From positions 18,706 through 82,705 of the forward strand of contig CAYPYG010000009.1 of NCBI GenBank assembly GCA_964415175.1: a stretch of DNA of 64,000 bases. The letters run 5' to 3'. The notes beneath the pieces are model-generated. The model was not told the origin of the DNA. It saw nothing but the letters and a program-made list of their open reading frames with translations, and made no database searches. Positions 8,506-19,234 of this stretch are shown here, one piece after another. The position numbers and the translations under genes were made by a program. The number at the start of each line of letters is the position of its first letter. The first letter of the stretch is position 1. The DNA comes from UBA2231 sp964415175 (GTDB lineage: Bacteria; Elusimicrobiota; Elusimicrobia; Elusimicrobiales; UBA9959).

Positions 8506-9920
8506 TTCGCGCCCCCGGCGGCGAGTTTTTCGTGTATGGCTTTCGCCGCCGCTTTGCCGTCCTTCATCGCCAGCAGCACCGTCGCGCCGCCGCGCACCAC
8601 GTCGCCGCCGGCGTAAACGCCGTCGAGCGAGGTGGCGGCGGTGGCCTCGTCTATGACTATGCCGCCCCATTTGTTCGCGGCCAGGCCGGGCGTGGTCTGC
8701 TGTATGACGGGATTGGGGCTCTGTCCTATGGCGACCACTACGCTGTCGGCTTCCAGCCAGAATTCCGAGCCTTTCCGCGGGACCGGCCGCCTGCGGCCGC
8801 TGGCGTCGGGTTCGCCCAGTTCCATTCGGATGCACTTCATGCGCTTCAGGCGGCCCTTGTCGTCTCCCTCCAGCTCGACGGGGGCGGTCAGGAACTCGAA
8901 CTTCACGCCCTCCTCCATCGCGTTCTCCACTTCCTCGCCGCGGGCGGGCATCTCGGCGCGCGTGCGGCGGTAGAGCAGCGTCACGCTCTCAGGCCCCAGG
9001 CGCATGGCGCAGCGGGCCGAGTCCATCGCGGTATTGCCGCCGCCTATCACCACGACCTTCTTCCCGATATAGAAGGGGGTGTCGGTCTCGGGGAACTTAT
9101 AGGCCTGCATCAGGTTGATGCGGGTAAGGAACTCGTTGGAGCTGTAGACGCCCACCAGGTCCTCCCCGGGCGCGTTCATGGGCGTGGGCAGGCCGGCGCC
9201 GGAGCCGATATAGACGATATCGAAATCCTTTTTCAGTTCCTCTACGGTGACGGACTTGCCGACCAGGACGTTCTTGAGGAATTTGACGCCCATCTTCCGC
9301 AGCATGTCCACTTCGAAGCGGACCACCTCGCGCGGCAGCCGGAAGGTCGGGATGCCGTAGCTGAGCACCCCGCCGAATTCGTGCAGGGCCTCGAAGACCG
9401 TGACGGCGTGGCCCAGTTTGCGCAGTTCCGCGGCCACGGCCAGGGAGGTGGGGCCGGAACCCACGCAGGCGACCTTCTTTCCGGTGTCGGGAGCGCAGGC
9501 CGGGGGGGTGATAAGGCCGTTCTTGCGGGCATGGTCCGCGGTAAAACGCTCCAGCCGGCCTATTGAGACCGGGCCGAACTTGTCCTTCAGGACGCAGGCC
9601 TTCTCGCAATAGTTCTCCTGCGGGCAGACGCGGCCGCAGATGGCCGGGAAAAGGGAGGTCTCGAAGATCTTGGAGGCCGCGGCGCCCAGGTCCTGCTTGT
9701 ACACCAGGTCCACGAACTCGGGTATTTTCACATTGACCGGGCAGGCCAGTTCGCAGGGTTTATTGCGGCAGTTGAGACAGCGGGCGGCCTCGGTGACGGC
9801 TTCGTCCAGGCCGAAACCGAGGGCGACCTCGTCGAAATTAGAACGGCGTGCCACCGGGTCCTGGTGGCGGCCCAGGTTCTGTTTTATCGATGGTGTAGGT
9901 TTTTTGGGCTTGCTTTCCAC
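8502..9920 (-). CDS. nfnB: NfnB-like subunit: NADPH-dependent glutamate synthase small-chain (GltA) family oxidoreductase
   Basis: A 472-residue flavoprotein of the glutamate synthase small-subunit type. The N-terminus holds the two-[4Fe-4S] domain (ARCLNCRNKPCELACPV and AICGRVCPQENYCEKACV). It is followed by an FAD-binding motif (VACVGSGPTSLAVAAELRK) and an NADPH-binding motif (KVVVIGGGNTAMDSARCAMR). A GTG start at 9920 is preceded by GGAGG at six bases. With no GltB large subunit nearby and the overlapping nfnA gene, an electron-bifurcating NfnAB transhydrogenase or a sulfide dehydrogenase is the likely complex rather than glutamate synthase. It links the NADPH, NADH and ferredoxin pools used by PFOR and HydABC encoded elsewhere in the window. 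Confidence 0.9.
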   Translation of the reverse strand: MESKPKKPTPSIKQNLGRHQDPVARRSNFDEVALGFGLDEAVTEAARCLNCRNKPCELACPVNVKIPEFVDLVYKQDLGAAASKIFETSLFPAICGRVCPQENYCEKACVLKDKFGPVSIGRLERFTADHARKNGLITPPACAPDTGKKVACVGSGPTSLAVAAELRKLGHAVTVFEALHEFGGVLSYGIPTFRLPREVVRFEVDMLRKMGVKFLKNVLVGKSVTVEELKKDFDIVYIGSGAGLPTPMNAPGEDLVGVYSSNEFLTRINLMQAYKFPETDTPFYIGKKVVVIGGGNTAMDSARCAMRLGPESVTLLYRRTRAEMPARGEEVENAMEEGVKFEFLTAPVELEGDDKGRLKRMKCIRMELGEPDASGRRRPVPRKGSEFWLEADSVVVAIGQSPNPVIQQTTPGLAANKWGGIVIDEATAATSLDGVYAGGDVVRGGATVLLAMKDGKAAAKAIHEKLAAGGAK

Positions 9921-9959
9921 GTCTCGCCTCCGTTGCGCGGCGGGTGCCGCAACCGGAAT

Positions 9960-9965
9960 TATACT
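9960..9965 (+). promoter_or_regulatory. -10 element upstream of the unknown membrane protein
   Basis: TATACT ends three bases before a first ATG (9969) and twelve before a second (9978). Normal spacing puts the transcript start between them, which favours the second ATG and a near-leaderless mRNA. Confidence 0.5.
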
Positions 9966-9977
9966 AAAATGACGGTA

Positions 9978-11018
9978 ATGCGCGGGAAAGCCGGTGAGCT
10001 CTGGGACTGGTTCACGAAGGAGTACCTGCGGCCGCTGGGCGCGGATATTTTTCCGGACCGGGCCAGCGACCCGGCCGGGCTTATCGTTATGGGGCTGGGC
10101 CTGGCATTGCTGGCCTGGTGGGGACTGCGGCTGTGGCTCGCCTCCCCTTCCTCTTCCGGAAAGCGGAAGGCCTGGGTACCTACCCTGCGGATAATCATGG
10201 CCGACCCGGAGATACTGTTCTTCGGGCTCGTATCCACCGCCTTCTCCTGCCTGCCTTTCCTGCTGCTGTATTTCGCGGGAGCGAACGCGAGGACCAACGC
10301 CGTCCTGGCCTGGGCGGCCGCCCTGTCCGGTTCCGGTACCGCGACAGCCCTTCTGCCGCCTCTCACCATGGAGACCATCCTGACCGCCCTCCTGCTGTTC
10401 CCGGGCTTCTTCCTGGCGTTCGCGCTATCGGCCGCGGCGGCCCGCCTTATGCATTTCGCGGTCGTTCATACGGTCTGGCGGCGCCTTTCGGGCGATTCGC
10501 CCGGATTTTACGGCGCCCTGAGCACCCTCCTCCGCCGGACCCCGGAGATAGCGGCCGCCATGGCCGACATACGAGGCGCGGCCGGCGCGGCTGGGGCTTT
10601 TCTGCCGCAGTATATGATGATAAGGGGGGAGCCGCGGGCGGAAGCGGCGCGTCATTCCGCCATGCGGGCCTCGCTGCTGGGCGGCGCGGGGGGCTCTTCC
10701 GCCGTGCTCTCGGGGATAGATCTCCGTCCCGTCAGGCCGTCCAAAGAACTGAAAACGCCTTTCTTCATCGGAGCCCTCGCGGCCTGGCTGTTCTCTTTCA
10801 TAGCGGCCTTCGGCTTCGGTCCGGCGGACAATCTCCCCTGGATCATTTTCGGTCTCTTCGGCACCATTATCGGCTACTGCCTGGCGGCCCTGAACCTGAT
10901 GGCGCTTCTCAATTCGGTATACCTTACCGCGGTCTTTCTGGCGCGGGACGGGACCGCGTCCGCCTCGCCCCTGCTGTCGGCCTATGATCCCCTGCACCTG
11001 CGCCGGCCTTTTCCCTGA
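9978..11018 (+). CDS. multi-pass membrane protein of unknown function
   Basis: A 346-residue protein, not recognised. It has about seven hydrophobic segments: near LIVMGLGLALLAWWGLRLWLA, ILFFGLVSTAFSCLPFLLLY, the VLAWAAALSGSG region, ILTALLLFPGFFLAFALSA, and three near the C-terminus (FFIGALAAWLFSFIAAFGF onward). A cytoplasmic loop of about 90 residues sits between the fourth and fifth. The start at 9978 is chosen because the ATG at 9969 would lie upstream of the transcript start predicted from TATACT at 9960-9965; 9969 remains possible. It is divergent from nfnB and monocistronic, with nifJ following under its own promoter. Confidence 0.7.
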   Translation: MRGKAGELWDWFTKEYLRPLGADIFPDRASDPAGLIVMGLGLALLAWWGLRLWLASPSSSGKRKAWVPTLRIIMADPEILFFGLVSTAFSCLPFLLLYFAGANARTNAVLAWAAALSGSGTATALLPPLTMETILTALLLFPGFFLAFALSAAAARLMHFAVVHTVWRRLSGDSPGFYGALSTLLRRTPEIAAAMADIRGAAGAAGAFLPQYMMIRGEPRAEAARHSAMRASLLGGAGGSSAVLSGIDLRPVRPSKELKTPFFIGALAAWLFSFIAAFGFGPADNLPWIIFGLFGTIIGYCLAALNLMALLNSVYLTAVFLARDGTASASPLLSAYDPLHLRRPFP

Positions 11019-11039
11019 CCCCCGCCGGGGCAAAAATGC

Positions 11040-11045
11040 TATACT
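11040..11045 (+). promoter_or_regulatory. -10 element of the nifJ promoter
   Basis: TATACT lies 51 bases before the nifJ ATG, with a strong Shine-Dalgarno (AAGGAGA) between them. No convincing -35 hexamer is visible, only CTGACC about 19 bases upstream. Confidence 0.45.
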
Positions 11046-11096
11046 AAAGCCGTCGGTTTCCCGCTTTCCGCAGAACCTATCAAGGAGATACCAATA

Positions 11097-14693
<3,597 letters not shown>

Positions 14694-14710
14694 ACCCTTC
14701 CGGCCCTGAC

Positions 14711-14746
14711 GGAAGACCCGGACCCCGCGGTCCGGGTCTTCTTTTT
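14711..14746 (+). terminator. intrinsic terminator of nifJ
   Basis: A GC-rich 10-bp stem (AAGACCCGGA / TCCGGGTCTT) with a short loop, followed by CTTTTTG. Confidence 0.85.
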
Positions 14747-14760
14747 GCCGGGCCGGCTCA

Positions 14761-14774
14761 TTGACGCAGGTCAA
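14761..14774 (+). promoter_or_regulatory. FNR/CRP-type palindrome TTGAC-GCAG-GTCAA
   Basis: Perfect inverted repeat of the FNR/CRP family form. Its centre is 28.5 bases upstream of a TATAAA hexamer (14796-14801), placing it near -41, the class II activator position. The same TTGAC-N4-GTCAA sequence recurs at 19874, 21971 and 21986. Confidence 0.55.
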
Positions 14775-14906
14775 CCCTCCCTAGGACCTTTGGCCTATAA
14801 ATGACCTGGGCCATCAGCCCGCGGCCTCTGGGTCCTGGGACACTTATGGTTTTCCCGGATGAGGACTATAATTTATACGCAGGAAGACAGAAGGACGAGG
14901 AAAAAA

Positions 14907-15752
14907 ATGACCATGAAAAAAATCGCTTCGACGCTGATGACCGCCGCCGCCTTCTTTTCATTTTCCGCCGCCGCTCATTCGCTTGAGCAGGCCGACTCCA
15001 GGGATTTTACCGACTACGAGACCAAGGCCGCGCAGCGGAACCCGGACTACTACACCATCAACCCCGCCTCCATCCGCCTGGTCCGCATAAGCGAAGGCGA
15101 GGACCCCAAGCTCCTGGAGGCGCAGCGGAAGGCCGCGCAGAACAATACCGGAGAGGGCCTGGTCCTTATAGAGAAGATAATTAATATCGCGGAGAAGATC
15201 TGGGCCATAATCGAGAAGAACGCTCCCGTGGTCAACATCAACACCCAGTACGCCACGGCCGTTCCGGACGGCATCACCGCCTGGACGCAGCTGCAGAGCT
15301 GGAGCCGCCCCCGCACCTACACCTACGGCTTTTACGCGGAGAACCTCTACGGCGTCACCGTCCTGGACGTGCAGTACAAGGTGGCCTACACCTACGGCGG
15401 CAACTATAACGGCAAGGGCAAGTACCTTACCGGCGTGACCGTGATCCCCGAGAAGGTCGACCTGGCCTGGGGCTACAAGTTCAGCATGAACGCGCAGGTG
15501 CCCGACAGCACCGTGGTCAATGTCGGCACGCACACCGATCCCAAGGCCGCGATGCAGCTCAAGCTCAACTGGCGCATCTCGACCGCCATCAAATCCTCGG
15601 ACGGCACCAGCGTGTATTACATAGAAGGGGACGGGGCTTTCGCGGAAATAGCCAGCCCCTGGAAGGCGTCCGACGCCAGGTTCGACGATATGGACCTCGG
15701 TCCCTACCGGGCCGCGGCCCCGCTGGCCTCGGATGGAAGGATCTTCGAGTAA
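14907..15752 (+). CDS. secreted protein of unknown function, paralogue 1
   Basis: A 281-residue exported protein with signal peptide MKKIASTLMTAAAFFSFSAAAHS. The start at 14907 is chosen because GAGG lies six bases upstream; ATG at 14913 is an alternative. The mature protein shares a domain of about 160 residues with the next gene: PVVNINTQYATAVP, WTQLQSWSRP, GKGKYLTGVTVIP, LAWGYKFSMNAQVPDST, VNVGTHTDP and VYYIEGDGAF. An amphipathic helix (IINIAEKIWAIIEKN) precedes it. No catalytic signature was recognised; the strand-rich pattern suggests a secreted beta protein. It may be activated by the FNR/CRP-type site at 14761. Confidence 0.72.
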   Translation: MTMKKIASTLMTAAAFFSFSAAAHSLEQADSRDFTDYETKAAQRNPDYYTINPASIRLVRISEGEDPKLLEAQRKAAQNNTGEGLVLIEKIINIAEKIWAIIEKNAPVVNINTQYATAVPDGITAWTQLQSWSRPRTYTYGFYAENLYGVTVLDVQYKVAYTYGGNYNGKGKYLTGVTVIPEKVDLAWGYKFSMNAQVPDSTVVNVGTHTDPKAAMQLKLNWRISTAIKSSDGTSVYYIEGDGAFAEIASPWKASDARFDDMDLGPYRAAAPLASDGRIFE

Positions 15753-15778
15753 GGCAGTAAAAAAAGGAAGGAGGAAAG

Positions 15779-16651
15779 ATGAACAACGTGACAAAGACGG
15801 TATTCGCCCTTATAGCGGGCGCGCTGTTCGCCGGGAACGCCTCGGCCAACGGCTTCGACGCGAAGTACTTCGAGGTGGACGAGGGCTCCATCATGATCGA
15901 GGAGATCGCGATGGACAAGGGCGGGACCATACAGATCCCGCTGAGCACCGGTCCCGCGACCGCCCCGGCCAAGCCCGGCCTGCCGAAGCCCCCTACGGGC
16001 CCGGTCATCAACCCGCCCGGCCCCGGAACCACCGGCGCTCCGACGAACCCGCTCGGCGAGGCCAGCCAGACGGTGGATCTCCTGGACAAGATAGTCAACC
16101 TCGCCCAGAAGATCTTCAACATAATCGAGAAGAACCAGCCGGTCGTCAACGTGACCACCAACTACGCCAACGCGGTGCCCTACGGCACCAGCCACTGGAC
16201 GCAGCTGCAGGGCTGGAGCAGGCCCGCCACCAAGCGCTACGCCTTCTCCATGAAGAACGGCTACGGTTCCGAGGTGGTCAAGGTCACCTACCAGGTGCAC
16301 TATACCCACAACGGCAACTTCCAGGGCAAGGGCAAGTTCCTTACCGGCGTGACCGTCGAGCCCCTCAACATCGAGACCGCCTGGGGCTACAAGGTCAGCC
16401 TGGTCAGCGAGGTCCCGGACTCCACGATAGCCAACGTCGGCACCAGCGAGGACCCGATAGCGTCGATGCAGGTCCAGCTCAAGTGGAACGTGCACACCGT
16501 CATCAAGGACATCACCTCCAAGGCGGTGTACTATGTCCAGGGCGACGGCCTCCTGCAGGAGATAGGCACTCCCTTCAATAACGCGAAGGACGCCAAAGCG
16601 GCCGCCGCGACCGAGAAGGCCGCGCTGCAGATAGAGAACGCCCGCTTCTAA
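15779..16651 (+). CDS. secreted protein of unknown function, paralogue 2
   Basis: A 290-residue exported protein (signal MNNVTKTVFALIAGALFAGNASA) following its paralogue by 26 bases, with Shine-Dalgarno GGAGG before the ATG. A Pro/Gly/Thr-rich linker (about residues 60-95) leads to the shared domain: IVNLAQKIFNIIEKN, PVVNVTTNYANAVP, WTQLQGWSRP, GKGKFLTGVTVEP, TAWGYKVSLVSEVPDST, ANVGTSEDP and VYYVQGDGLL. The two genes form a bicistronic unit ending at a strong terminator. The family was not recognised. Conservation of both copies argues for paired or partner functions at the cell surface or outside the cell. Confidence 0.72.
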   Translation: MNNVTKTVFALIAGALFAGNASANGFDAKYFEVDEGSIMIEEIAMDKGGTIQIPLSTGPATAPAKPGLPKPPTGPVINPPGPGTTGAPTNPLGEASQTVDLLDKIVNLAQKIFNIIEKNQPVVNVTTNYANAVPYGTSHWTQLQGWSRPATKRYAFSMKNGYGSEVVKVTYQVHYTHNGNFQGKGKFLTGVTVEPLNIETAWGYKVSLVSEVPDSTIANVGTSEDPIASMQVQLKWNVHTVIKDITSKAVYYVQGDGLLQEIGTPFNNAKDAKAAAATEKAALQIENARF

Positions 16652-16676
16652 AAGCGATAAAAGAAACCTCCTTTCT

Positions 16677-16717
16677 CCCCTGTCCGAAGCCGAAAGGCGT
16701 CGGGCAGGGGTTTTTTC
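16677..16717 (+). terminator. terminator of the secreted-protein pair
   Basis: Stem CCCCTG.TCCGA / TCGG.GCAGGGG followed by TTTTTTC. Confidence 0.8.
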
Positions 16718-16730
16718 TTTGCAAGGTAAT

Positions 16731-16756
16731 AAAAAAGCCGGGCGCGCGGCCCGGCC
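16731..16756 (-). terminator. terminator of the DnaJ-like operon
   Basis: On the minus strand GCCGGGC / GCCCGGC forms a 7-bp GC stem followed by TTTTTT, just downstream of the convergent dnaJ-like gene. Confidence 0.75.
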
Positions 16757-16774
16757 GAAGAGGAGCGGGAAGGC

Positions 16775-17731
16775 CTAAGCGCTTTCCTTGAGCTTGCGGA
16801 AGAGTTCGAGCTGGGCCGGGGAAAGCTTTTCGGGGAGGGTTATCTCGAGCACGGCGTAGAGATCGCCGCGGCCGCCCTTATGCGGCAGGCCCTTGCCCGG
16901 CAGGCGCATGCGCCTGCCGGCGCGGGAGCCCGGGGGGATCTTTATCTTCAGCGAACCGCCGGGATAGAACACCTGGGCCTCGCCGCCCAGCGCGGCGTCC
17001 CAGGGATATACCTGCACCCTGGTCTCCAGGTCGCGGCCGTTGACGGTGAAGCGCGGATCGGGCTCCACCGAGACCTTCAGGTAGAGATCGCCGGCGCGGC
17101 CCTGCGCCGAGGCGCCCTGGCCTTTGAGCCTTATGACGGCCCCGTCGGTTATGTTCTTGGGAAGATTCACCGATAGATCGCGGGTCTCCGTCCGGCCTCC
17201 CGCCCTGTAGGAAAAAGAAAGGTCCTTGCGTCCGCCGGAGACGAGCTCGTCCAGGGTCAGCCTCAGTTCGGCTTCCATGTCCAGGCCGGAACGGCGCCCG
17301 CGCGGGGGGGCGAACCCGCCCCGCTCCTCCTGAAAATCACCGCCGAAGCCCCCGCCGGAGAAGCCGCCGAGATTGCCGAACACCGACTTGAAGAACTCGC
17401 TGAAATCGCCGAACTGCTCGAAGCCCTGGCCCCCCTGGTACTGGAAGCCGCCCGGGCCGCCGGAGAAGCCGCCGCCGGGCGGCGGGCGGAATTCCTGCCC
17501 CTCGCGGTAGTTCCGGCCCAGCTGGTCGTAGAGACCGCGCTTCTTGGGGTCGGAGAGGACCTCGTAGGCCTCGTTTATTTCCTTGAACTTGTTCTCGGCT
17601 TCCTTGCTGCCGGGGTTCTTGTCGGGATGGTACTTCATCGCCAGCTTGCGGTAAGCCGACTTTATCTCGTTCTCGCCGGCGCCGCGGGCGACGCCGAGCA
17701 ATGAGTAATAGTCCTTATACTTCAGGGACAT
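16775..17731 (-). CDS. DnaJ-family co-chaperone, CbpA-like (no zinc finger)
   Basis: A 318-residue type II J-protein. The J domain occupies about residues 5-70 with the HPD tripeptide in YHPDKNPGS. A Gly/Phe-rich linker (about 80-150) follows, then two DnaJ C-terminal beta domains (EAELRLTLDELVSGGRKDLSF, GDLYLKVSVEPDPRF, VQVYPWDAALGGEAQVF). The four CxxCxGxG zinc motifs of canonical DnaJ are absent, so it resembles CbpA. It delivers unfolded proteins to DnaK and stimulates its ATPase. It overlaps the upstream small membrane gene by 17 bases and is the last gene of a three-gene operon. Confidence 0.9.
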   Translation of the reverse strand: MSLKYKDYYSLLGVARGAGENEIKSAYRKLAMKYHPDKNPGSKEAENKFKEINEAYEVLSDPKKRGLYDQLGRNYREGQEFRPPPGGGFSGGPGGFQYQGGQGFEQFGDFSEFFKSVFGNLGGFSGGGFGGDFQEERGGFAPPRGRRSGLDMEAELRLTLDELVSGGRKDLSFSYRAGGRTETRDLSVNLPKNITDGAVIRLKGQGASAQGRAGDLYLKVSVEPDPRFTVNGRDLETRVQVYPWDAALGGEAQVFYPGGSLKIKIPPGSRAGRRMRLPGKGLPHKGGRGDLYAVLEITLPEKLSPAQLELFRKLKESA

Positions 17732-18011
17732 CCGGGCTCTTCTTTTTGCGGGTCAGGAAGAGTATCAGAACGCAGAACAGGCCGAGGGGCAGCATAAGCC
17801 AGCGTTCCAGCCGGGCTTCGCTGACCGCGGTGAAAGATTCGACGGCCCAGGCGCCGAAGAGGAGAGCGGCGAGGAACCCCCAGAAGAGCAGGACGAGACC
17901 CGAAGGGACCGGTTTTTCCGGGGCGGCGGGTTCGGGCGCGGGGGCGGGGGCGGCCGGCGTCTCCGGCTCGGGGACCGGCTGCTGCCTGTTCTTCCTGTCT
18001 TTTTTCGCCAT
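17715..18011 (-). CDS. small membrane protein, unknown
   Basis: A 98-residue protein with a charged N-terminus, a Pro/Ala/Glu-rich stretch (residues 10-37) and two transmembrane helices (VLLFWGFLAALLFGAWAV and MLPLGLFCVLILFL), ending in a basic tail. It lies one base after the PAS gene and overlaps the start of the dnaJ-like gene, so it is certainly co-transcribed. Not recognised as a known family. Confidence 0.7.
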   Translation of the reverse strand: MAKKDRKNRQQPVPEPETPAAPAPAPEPAAPEKPVPSGLVLLFWGFLAALLFGAWAVESFTAVSEARLERWLMLPLGLFCVLILFLTRKKKSPDVPEV

Positions 18012-18012
18012 A

Positions 18013-18390
18013 TTATTTCTTCCCCGACGCGACGAAGGAGATATCCTGGAAGATGACCGTCACGCCCAGTTCCCTGCCGTCGTGGTTCCTGACCCGCATG
18101 GTGCTGTAGCCGATGACGAGCGGGACATTGGCGTGCATGACCGAGATCTCGGCGCGGCGCACGGACTTGCCGGTCTCCAGCGCCCCCCCGACCACGTCCA
18201 GCAGGGCCGGGAAACCGGCGTAGGCCTTTTTATAATCGCAACCGAGGCATTTGTGGGCCTCGTCCATGTGCAGGATCTTGCCGGCCATCGGGTTCATGTA
18301 GACGACCTTGCCCGACAGGTCCACGCTTATCAGGCCGCCGGTCAGGTTGTCGAGTATGCACTGGTAATATTCTTTTATGTCGCTCGCCAT
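18013..18390 (-). CDS. single-domain PAS protein
   Basis: A 125-residue stand-alone PAS domain (ILDNLTGGLISVDLSGKVVYMNPMAGKIL, then VIGYSTMRVRNHDGRELGVTVIFQDIS). A CLGC pair near residue 48 could bind a metal or form a redox disulfide, a reading that is inference only. No output domain is attached, so it must act on a partner. TAGAAT ends six bases before the ATG and no Shine-Dalgarno is present, indicating a leaderless mRNA. It is the first gene of the operon with the small membrane protein and the J-protein. Confidence 0.8.
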   Translation of the reverse strand: MASDIKEYYQCILDNLTGGLISVDLSGKVVYMNPMAGKILHMDEAHKCLGCDYKKAYAGFPALLDVVGGALETGKSVRRAEISVMHANVPLVIGYSTMRVRNHDGRELGVTVIFQDISFVASGKK

Positions 18391-18396
18391 GGGAGT

Positions 18397-18402
18397 ATTC
18401 TA
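18397..18402 (-). promoter_or_regulatory. -10 element of a probable leaderless promoter (PAS protein)
   Basis: TAGAAT on the minus strand followed by six bases and the ATG at 18390; no Shine-Dalgarno. Confidence 0.5.
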
Positions 18403-18444
18403 CAAAAAAGGGCGGCACGGATTATCGTTAAATTGGAAATTTTG

Positions 18445-18450
18445 TATAAT
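18445..18450 (+). promoter_or_regulatory. -10 element of the tRNA-Asn promoter
   Basis: TATAAT ends 16 bases before the tRNA 5' end. The flanking sequence is strongly AT-rich compared with the rest of the window. Confidence 0.6.
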
Positions 18451-18500
18451 TATTCCGCAGTAAAATTCCCCGGTAGCTCAATGGTGGAGCATTCGGCTGT

Positions 18501-19033
18501 AAAAAGCATGAAGCCCCCTAGGGACAAAAGGCGATACGCAGACCGCCGGGAGTACATGATAGAAGCGGTGCGCAGGAGAAGAAAGAAACTGCGCGCGACG
18601 GCTATCGAGTACAAAGGCGGCAAATGCGAGGCCTGCGGGTATCGGAGATGCCCGGAAGCGATGGAATTTCATCATCGCGTTCCTGACGGCAAGGACTTCG
18701 GGATATCCCAGCGAGGATATACCAGAAGTTGGGCCAGGGTCAGGAAAGAGTTGGACAAATGCGTAATGCTGTGCGCCAACTGTCATAGGGAAGTTCACGC
18801 AGGGTTGCAGCTTCCGCCGGAAACGGCGGTTGAAAAATCAGGTGAATTCAGGGAAATCCGCGAAAAGCGGACAATCCTGAGCCAAGCCCGGAGCGACAGG
18901 CCCCGGGAAGGTGCAGAGACTATCCCGCGAGGGAGTACTTTCCGCCTAAAGCGGATGGGAAGCGCCTGAGTCCGTAATTCGAAAGGATCGGACATGATAT
19001 AGTCCAAGCCTTGAAGCAATTCGAGGGCACTTG
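18501..19033 (+). ncRNA. group I self-splicing intron (533 nt) in tRNA-Asn
   Basis: The canonical core is visible. P1: exon GGCTGT pairs with intron GAAGCC (18510-18515), with the splice-site U opposite G and one mismatch. P4: TTCAGG (18847-18852) with CCTGAG (18876-18881). P5: CCGC-GAAAA-GCGG. The Q-like GAGCCAAGCC is at about 18879-18888. The R element GTGCAGAGACTA is at 18911-18922 and the S element GATATAGTCC is at about 18996-19005. P7: GACTAT (18918-18923) with ATAGTC (18999-19004). The last base is G19033. An HNH endonuclease ORF lies in the 5' part and extends into the core. The intron resembles the small tRNA introns of bacteria, but the subgroup was not assigned. Confidence 0.88.
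18508..18969 (+). CDS. intron-encoded HNH homing endonuclease
   Basis: The frame from ATG 18508 gives 153 residues; ATG 18556 is an alternative with GGGAG just upstream. A basic N-terminal helix (IEAVRRRRKKLRATAIEY) precedes the HNH fold: zinc pair CEAC (Cys40, Cys43), catalytic EFHHR (His55, His56), and the second zinc pair in LCANCHREVHAG (Cys89, Cys92, Asn91, His93, His97). The intervening KDFGISQRGYTRSWARVRKELDKC is typical of intron-borne HNH proteins. The last 55 codons overlap the intron's P4-P7 core and look non-conserved as protein. It would cut an intronless tRNA-Asn gene to drive homing. Confidence 0.85.
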   Translation: MKPPRDKRRYADRREYMIEAVRRRRKKLRATAIEYKGGKCEACGYRRCPEAMEFHHRVPDGKDFGISQRGYTRSWARVRKELDKCVMLCANCHREVHAGLQLPPETAVEKSGEFREIREKRTILSQARSDRPREGAETIPRGSTFRLKRMGSA

Positions 19034-19073
19034 TAACCGAAGGGTTGTTGGTTCGAGTCCAACCCGGGGAGCC

Positions 19074-19113
19074 AAATTTAGAAGGCCGCGCTTTGCCGCG
19101 GCCTTCTAAATTT
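19074..19113 (+). terminator. tRNA-Asn terminator, long bidirectional inverted repeat
   Basis: A perfect 17-bp stem AAATTTAGAAGGCCGCG (19074-19090) / 19097-19113 with loop CTTTGC. Complementarity continues outward with one mismatch to 19066/19121, so the left arm includes the 3' end of the tRNA acceptor stem. Confidence 0.75.
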
Positions 19114-19234
19114 GGGTCCCCTGTTGACCGGACCGCGAAGGCGCAGCCTTCGATGGTTCGGCTCGACTTGGCATCCTGCGTAACTTCGGAGAGGGCGCCG
19201 CAGGCGCCTGTCCAACACCCTTCATATTATCCCC
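19114..19234. other. gene-free structured spacer between two similar hairpins
   Basis: No credible ORF. It contains the hairpins CGAAGGC-GCA-GCCTTCG (near 19136) and GGCGCC-GCA-GGCGCC (near 19195). GTCCAAC at about 19210 followed by the second hairpin mimics the order GTCCAAC then GGCCGCG hairpin at the tRNA 3' end, as though a tRNA-plus-terminator unit had been duplicated and decayed. This is an inference from short matches. Confidence 0.35.

Larger units (their letters stand above)
18467..19074 (+). tRNA. tRNA-Asn(GTT), split in the anticodon by a group I intron
   Basis: The exons are 18467-18500 and 19034-19074, giving a 75-nt tRNA with encoded CCA. Acceptor stem TCCCCGG (18467-18473) pairs with CCGGGGA (19064-19070), followed by discriminator G and CCA. 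The D stem is GCTC/GAGC. The anticodon stem TTCGG (18492-18496) pairs with CCGAA (19037-19041). The T stem is GTTGG/CCAAC with loop TTCGAGT. Splicing after T18500 and G19033 gives the seven-base loop CTGTTAA, anticodon GTT. The intron therefore sits between anticodon positions 35 and 36. The exon-intron borders obey group I rules: U at the end of the 5' exon and G at the end of the intron. Confidence 0.9.

Noticed and set aside
18424..18436. ATCGTTAAATTGG before the tRNA as a Rex operator
   Set aside because: It contains only one half-site; the second arm is absent, and the surrounding sequence is simply AT-rich promoter DNA.
17701..18969. A 422-codon plus-strand frame running from the dnaJ-like gene through the tRNA 5' exon into the intron
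   Set aside because: Only the part from 18508 codes for the HNH protein. The rest is antisense to a conserved operon and passes through a tRNA exon.
18845..18969. C-terminal extension of the HNH protein as a real protein domain
   Set aside because: It coincides with the P4-P7 ribozyme core and looks compositionally random, so RNA function explains it better.
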